A stretch of DNA of 64,000 bases from Oxalobacteraceae bacterium OTU3CAMAD1 (GTDB taxonomy: Bacteria > Pseudomonadota > Gammaproteobacteria > Burkholderiales > Burkholderiaceae_D), in assembly GCA_024123915.1 (NCBI GenBank), contig CP099650.1, positions 7,006,001 through 7,070,000 on the forward strand. The letters are read 5' to 3'. A program made the translations under genes and the position numbers. This document shows positions 59,554 to 64,000 of this stretch, piece after piece. Numbering within the stretch: the stretch's first letter is position 1; the number at the start of each line of letters is the position of its first letter. Below the pieces are notes generated by a model. That model saw only the letters and a program-made list of their open reading frames with translations, ran no database searches and was not told the origin of the DNA.

Positions 59554-62187
59554 ATGAATACCCACTTACTACAGCAACTGTTCTCGCCGCCGGACGATCC
59601 ATCGCTGATCAACTACGGCACATACTCCCCCATGCTGGTCACGCTCTCCGTCCTGGTTGCCATTTTTTCATCATGGATGGCCTTGCAGGTGGTGGGCCTG
59701 GCGCACGCCAGCACCAGCCGGGGGCGCGCCCTGCGCACCATCATGCTCGCCAGCGGCAGCCTGGCGCTGGGCTGCGGCGTGTGGGCCATGCACTTCATCG
59801 GCATGCTGGCCTTTAACCTGTGCACCGTGGTCGATTACGATCCCGGCACCACCCTGCTGTCGGTGCTGCCCAGCCTTGGCGCCTCCTGCGTCGCGCTGGC
59901 GATCATCAGCCGCAGCAAGCTGACCACCGCCACCCTGTTGACCGGCGGCCTGCTGGTGGGCGCGGGCATCGGCGCCATGCACTACACCGGCATGGCGGCG
60001 ATGCAAATGGATCTCGCCCTGCGCTACGATCCGGCGATGTTCGCGCTGTCGATCGTCGTGGCCGTGGTGCTGTCCACGCTGGCGCTGTGGATCCGTTTCG
60101 GCCTGCGCAACCTGCGCGGCCGGCTGCACCGCCACGTGCTGGGATTGATCAGCGCCAGCGTGATGGGCTGCGCCATCGCCGGCATGCACTACACCGGCAT
60201 GGCGGCCGCGCGCTTCGTCGGCCAGCTTCCCCCGGGCGCCGTGCCGGAACAACGCGGCACCTACCTGGCGCTGGCGACCGGCCTGATCACGGTCGCCATC
60301 ACCATTTTCATCATGTCGGCCAACGGCCTGCTGCGCTACCGTGAACTGTTCCGCCAGAAAAGCGAAAGCGAGAGCTGGATGCGCGCGCTGCTCACCACCA
60401 CCATCGACGGCGTCATCACCATCGACCGCGCCGGCACCATCCACGAATTCAATACCTCGGCCGAGCGCATCTTCGGCTGGACGCGCGAACAGATCGTCGG
60501 CCGCGATATCCGCCTGCTGATGGCCGACCAGGAACGCGCCGAACGCGAAGGCCTGCTCAAGTACCTGGGCGAGGACAGTTCGATGCTACCGGCCAAGGGC
60601 CGCGAGGTGCTGGGGGTGCGCAAGGACGGCGCCATCGTGCCGGTGCGCCTGGCGATCGGCCACGCGGCGCTGGCCGACCGCGATCTGTTCGTGCTGTTCA
60701 TCACCGACATCAGCGAGCGGCGCGCCATCATGCAGGCCTTGCGCGACAGCGAGCAGCAATTGCGCTCCCTGGTCGGCAACATCCCCGGCATCTCCTTCCG
60801 CAGCAGCATGGAGTTCGACGCGCCGCCGCTGTTTATCAGCGACGGCATCGAACGCCTGACCGGCCACCCGGCCAGCGATTTCACCGGCGCCGGGCGCACC
60901 CGCAAACTCAGCTCCCTGATCATGCCCGAGGATCGCGCCGGCGTGGCAGCGGAAATCGCCCACAGCATCGCCGCGCTAACGCCCTACAAGATTGAATACC
61001 GTGTCGTCCACGCCGACGGCGGCACCCGCTGGGTATGGGAAAACGGCGCCGTCACGCGCGACGAGGAGCGGCCGGAGATCGTCTGGATCGACGGCGTGAT
61101 CCTCGACATCACCGAACGCCATCAGATGGAGCAGGAACTGCGCGAGGCCAAGGAGATCGCCGAACAGGCGGCGGCTGCGCGCGCCAGCTTCGTCGCCAAC
61201 ATGAGTCACGAGATCCGCACGCCGCTCAACGCCATCCTCGGCTTCACCAAGGTGCTGCTCGACACCGATCTCGATGCCAGCCAGCGCCACCAGCTGGGCA
61301 CCGTGCACAAGGCCGGCCGCTCGCTGCTACGCCTGCTCAACGGGGTGCTCGACACGGCAAAGCTGGACAAAGGCGCGGTGGAACTGGAAAATGCCGACTA
61401 CAACCTGGCGGAGCTGATCGACGAACTGGCGTCCACCTTCGGCGGCAACGCCCGCAACAAGGGCTTGCGCATCGAGGTCGATTACGACCCGGCGCTGCCG
61501 GCATGGCTGCACGGCGACCAGCTGCGCATGCGCCAGGTCATCGGCAACCTGGTCGACAACGCCATCAAGTTCACCGAGGCCGGCACCGTCACTCTGCGCG
61601 CGCGGCGCGAAGCAGGTTGCCTGTGCATCGAGGTGCGGGACACCGGCATCGGCATCGCGCCGCAACGGCTGCAAGCGATCTTCGACCAGTTCACCCAGGC
61701 CGACGCCTCGATGACGCGGCGCTTCGGCGGCACGGGACTGGGCACCACCATCAGCCGCCAGCTGGTCACCTTGATGGGTGGCCGGATCTGGGCCGAGAGC
61801 ACGCCGGGCCGGGGCGCAACCTTCCACGTCAGGCTGCCGCTGGAGGCGGCCGGCGACCAGACCGGTCGACATGCCGGCGAGGATGCCGGCGCCGATGTGC
61901 CGGCGGCATTCCGGCCGCCGCCGCCGGCCGGAATGCCGCCGGCCGGCTACGACGCCGCCCTGGTGCGCGCCAAGGCCTGCCTGCTGCTGCCGGCGCTCAA
62001 ACGCGGGGAATTGAACGACGCCGCGCTGGCGGCGCTGGCGGCGGGCGTCGGCGGCGCCGGCGCGCCGGCCGCGCTGACGCGGCAAATGGCCGACATCGAA
62101 AACGCCTTGAATGAATTTGACTTACCGCTCGCGCACGCGACACTGGAAGCCATGCTGGAGAGCCTGGCCGAGGAGGAAAACCAATGA
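59554..62187 (+). CDS. MHYT-PAS-PAS histidine kinase
   Basis: An 877-residue membrane sensor. The seven-helix MHYT domain (residues ~25-260) has three motif copies: MHFIGM (~78), MHYTGM (~142) and MHYTGM (~211), thought to bind copper and sense O2, CO or NO. Two PAS domains (~280-395, 405-530), HisKA with His near 552 ([15 protein letters not shown]), HATPase (NLVDNAIKF, DTGIGIA). No receiver of its own; the last ~110 residues may be a degenerate HPt or regulatory tail. Coupled to the HD-GYP regulator (ATGA 62184-62187). Confidence 0.88.
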   Translation: MNTHLLQQLFSPPDDPSLINYGTYSPMLVTLSVLVAIFSSWMALQVVGLAHASTSRGRALRTIMLASGSLALGCGVWAMHFIGMLAFNLCTVVDYDPGTTLLSVLPSLGASCVALAIISRSKLTTATLLTGGLLVGAGIGAMHYTGMAAMQMDLALRYDPAMFALSIVVAVVLSTLALWIRFGLRNLRGRLHRHVLGLISASVMGCAIAGMHYTGMAAARFVGQLPPGAVPEQRGTYLALATGLITVAITIFIMSANGLLRYRELFRQKSESESWMRALLTTTIDGVITIDRAGTIHEFNTSAERIFGWTREQIVGRDIRLLMADQERAEREGLLKYLGEDSSMLPAKGREVLGVRKDGAIVPVRLAIGHAALADRDLFVLFITDISERRAIMQALRDSEQQLRSLVGNIPGISFRSSMEFDAPPLFISDGIERLTGHPASDFTGAGRTRKLSSLIMPEDRAGVAAEIAHSIAALTPYKIEYRVVHADGGTRWVWENGAVTRDEERPEIVWIDGVILDITERHQMEQELREAKEIAEQAAAARASFVANMSHEIRTPLNAILGFTKVLLDTDLDASQRHQLGTVHKAGRSLLRLLNGVLDTAKLDKGAVELENADYNLAELIDELASTFGGNARNKGLRIEVDYDPALPAWLHGDQLRMRQVIGNLVDNAIKFTEAGTVTLRARREAGCLCIEVRDTGIGIAPQRLQAIFDQFTQADASMTRRFGGTGLGTTISRQLVTLMGGRIWAESTPGRGATFHVRLPLEAAGDQTGRHAGEDAGADVPAAFRPPPPAGMPPAGYDAALVRAKACLLLPALKRGELNDAALAALAAGVGGAGAPAALTRQMADIENALNEFDLPLAHATLEAMLESLAEEENQ

Positions 62188-63182
62188 TAACGACGCACCA
62201 ACCAAACATGCCGTTGATCCTCGCGGTCGACGACGAACCGAACAACCTGCAGCTGCTGCGCCACATCCTGCAAGACCAATACCGCCTGCTGTACGCCAAG
62301 GACGGCGCGCGCGCGCTGGAGCTGGCGCGCCAGGAGCTGCCGCAGCTGATCCTGCTGGACGTGATGATGCCGGGGATGACGGGCTACGACGTCTGCCGCG
62401 CGCTCAAGGCCGACGGCGCCACCGCCGACATCCCGGTCATCTTCGTCACCGCGCTGACCGAAGGCGAGGATGAAGTCATCGGCTTCGACGCCGGCGCCGT
62501 CGACTACATCACCAAACCGGTCAACCCGGCGATCGTGCGCGCGCGCGTGCGCACCCACTTGTCGCTGGTGCGCGTGGACGAACTCAAACGCACGCGCCTG
62601 GAGATCGTCCAGCGCCTCGGCCTGGCCGCCGAATACAAGGACAACGAGACCGGCCGCCACGTGATCCGCATGAGCCACTATTCGCGCATCCTCGGCCTGG
62701 CGCTGGGCATGGGCGAGGCCGAGGCGGACGACCTGCTGCACGCGGCGCCGATGCACGATGTCGGCAAGATCGGCATCCCCGACAGCATCCTGCGCAAACC
62801 GGGGCCGCTGGACGCGGACGAATGGAAGATCATGCAATCGCACGCCGCGATCGGCGGCGAGATCATCGGCCAGCACGCGCACGGCATGCTGGCGATGGCG
62901 CACCAGCTGGCGGTGACGCACCACGAAAAATGGGATGGCAGCGGCTATCCGAACGGCCTGGCCGGCGAACAGATTCCGCTGGTGGGACGCATCGTCGCCA
63001 TCGCCGACGTGTTCGATGCGCTGACGTCGGCGCGGCCCTACAAGGAGGCCTGGCCGGTGGAGAAGGCGGCCGAGCATTTGCTGCAGCAGCGCGGCAAGCA
63101 TTTCCAGCCGGAGCTGGTCGACCTGTTCCTGAAACAGATGCCCGCGCTCCTTGAGGTCAAGGAGCGCTGGGCAGAGCATTGA
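62184..63182 (+). CDS. Response regulator with HD-GYP c-di-GMP phosphodiesterase domain
   Basis: A 332-residue two-domain regulator. Receiver with Asp59 (LILLDVMMPGMTG), Lys in ITKPVNP. HD-GYP domain: HDVGKIGIPD (~188) and the signature HHEKWDGSGYPNGLAG (~245-260). HD-GYP domains hydrolyse cyclic di-GMP. Likely phosphorylated by the MHYT kinase just upstream, with which it is translationally coupled. Confidence 0.92.
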   Translation: MITTHQPNMPLILAVDDEPNNLQLLRHILQDQYRLLYAKDGARALELARQELPQLILLDVMMPGMTGYDVCRALKADGATADIPVIFVTALTEGEDEVIGFDAGAVDYITKPVNPAIVRARVRTHLSLVRVDELKRTRLEIVQRLGLAAEYKDNETGRHVIRMSHYSRILGLALGMGEAEADDLLHAAPMHDVGKIGIPDSILRKPGPLDADEWKIMQSHAAIGGEIIGQHAHGMLAMAHQLAVTHHEKWDGSGYPNGLAGEQIPLVGRIVAIADVFDALTSARPYKEAWPVEKAAEHLLQQRGKHFQPELVDLFLKQMPALLEVKERWAEH

Positions 63183-63189
63183 GTAGGCC

Positions 63190-64000
63190 TCAGGCCACCA
63201 TGCGCAACGCGCGTCCCGCCATGCGCGCCATCACGCCGACCACGTGGTCGATCTGCGCCTTGGTATGGCCGGCGTTCATCATGAAGCGCAGGCGCGCCTG
63301 GCCCACCGGCGCGGCCGGGAACTGGATCGCGTCGACATGGATGCCCTCGCGCCGCAGCTCGATGGCGTAGCGCTGGCAGGTCTCGGCGTCGCCGATCAAG
63401 ACCGGCAGGATCGGTGTCTGCGTCGAGATGATGGTGTAGCCCAGCGGCGCCATCTTCTCGATGAAATAGCGCTGGTTGTCCCACAGGCGCTGGCGGCGCT
63501 GCGGCTCCTCTTCCAGTAAATCCAGGGCCGCCAGCAGCGCGGCCGCCTGGTCCGGCGGCGGCGGGCAGGTGAAGCCGTAGGCGGAACTGGTCAGGCGGAT
63601 CACGTCGGCGACGTCCGGTTCGACGGCGACGAAGCCGCCGATCGAACCGAGCGCCTTGCTCAGGGTCCCCATCTGCATGATGTTCTCGCTGTAGCAGTTG
63701 AAATGCTCGGAGGTACCGCCGCCGTTGGCGCCCAGGATGCCGGTGGCGTGGGCGTCGTCGATGTACAGCAGCGCGCCATAGCGCTCGGCCAACGCCACCA
63801 GGTCCGGCAGCGGCGCGATCGTGCCCTCCATGCTGAACACGCCGTCGCTGACGATCAGCGGCGTGGTGCCCTCCTCGGCGCCGGCCTTCAGCAGCGCCTC
63901 CAGGTGGTTCATGTCGCAGTGGCGGTAGTTGTAGCGCAGCGCGCCCGACATCTGGATGCCTTCGCGGATGCTGATGTGATTGAACTCGTCCGAGTAGTAG
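63190..64000 (-). CDS. Alpha-oxoamine synthase-family enzyme (BioF/KBL-like), partial
   Basis: PLP-dependent acyltransferase, cut at the right edge (about 269 residues visible). Reads continuously from base 64000 (YYSDEFNHISIREG) to the stop at 63190. PLP-fold marks: SDGVFSMEGTIAPLPDL, IDDAHATGILG, and the Schiff-base Lys in MGTLSKALGSIGGF. Members condense an amino acid with an acyl-CoA: glycine C-acetyltransferase, BioF, serine palmitoyltransferase or CqsA. Which one cannot be told. Converges on the HD-GYP gene with seven bases between stops. Confidence 0.85.
   Translation of the reverse strand, partial: YYSDEFNHISIREGIQMSGALRYNYRHCDMNHLEALLKAGAEEGTTPLIVSDGVFSMEGTIAPLPDLVALAERYGALLYIDDAHATGILGANGGGTSEHFNCYSENIMQMGTLSKALGSIGGFVAVEPDVADVIRLTSSAYGFTCPPPPDQAAALLAALDLLEEEPQRRQRLWDNQRYFIEKMAPLGYTIISTQTPILPVLIGDAETCQRYAIELRREGIHVDAIQFPAAPVGQARLRFMMNAGHTKAQIDHVVGVMARMAGRALRMVA

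Overview
The window is about 66% GC chromosomal DNA from a betaproteobacterium, most likely Oxalobacteraceae (Massilia/Duganella type). The evidence is the trxA-rho-rpmE order with a type B L31, a PEP-CTERM exosortase substrate, a DUF2863-like protein next to an HDOD protein, a MacAB-like pump, many multi-domain sensor kinases, and dispersed palindromes between genes. There is no prophage, insertion sequence, CRISPR array or rRNA. One tRNA gene (Leu, CAA anticodon) is present. Both ends cut genes: an alkylpurine DNA glycosylase on the left and an alpha-oxoamine synthase family enzyme on the right.

Left part (0-10 kb): base-excision repair (Mpg-like), HDOD and DUF2863-like proteins, a REP-like inverted-repeat element, a transglutaminase-like/TPR lipoprotein, then an accessory patch with a ParE-type and a VapBC toxin-antitoxin pair and a frameshifted orphan antitoxin-like regulator. 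These flank an ArsR regulator coupled to an unusual SRPBCC-glutathione transferase fusion. Next come a deoxyinosine glycosylase, an Mpo1-like membrane protein, an EamA exporter and a GNAT acetyltransferase.

10-24 kb: an osmoprotectant binding-protein/permease fusion coupled to a large zinc metalloprotease; then a complete histidine utilisation operon on the minus strand (hutU-hutH-hutG-hutF-hutD-hutI). Its promoter can be read base by base, and a HutC-type operator (GTTGTATAGACAAC) fills the spacer between -35 and -10. The repressor gene hutC sits 12 kb away, divergent from ada. A secreted amidohydrolase precedes the operon.

24-40 kb: MsbA, then the most striking system of the window, a stressosome locus on the minus strand: rsbR, rsbS, rsbT, an RsbX-like phosphatase fused to an RsbT-like kinase domain, a histidine kinase, and a REC-PAS-kinase-REC hybrid, all tightly coupled. 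No sigma factor or anti-sigma/anti-anti-sigma output module follows. The histidine kinase begins with a degenerate RsbT-like domain whose ATP-binding boxes are lost, suggesting how the stressosome may feed a phosphorelay. Then come a 2-oxoglutarate oxygenase overlapping ada, hutC, and a 1448-residue hybrid kinase with a periplasmic NMT1/THI5-like sensor.

40-64 kb: trxA, rho, rpmE2 and an ArnT-like glycosyltransferase; a divergent FtsH-like membrane protease whose stop codon overlaps that of a convergent coiled-coil membrane protein built of 14-residue repeats; tRNA-Leu; a PEP-CTERM protein; a glycine-zipper protein; secreted S10 peptidase and BNR-repeat protein; a MacAB-like efflux operon; two alpha/beta hydrolases; an MHYT-PAS histidine kinase coupled to an HD-GYP response regulator.
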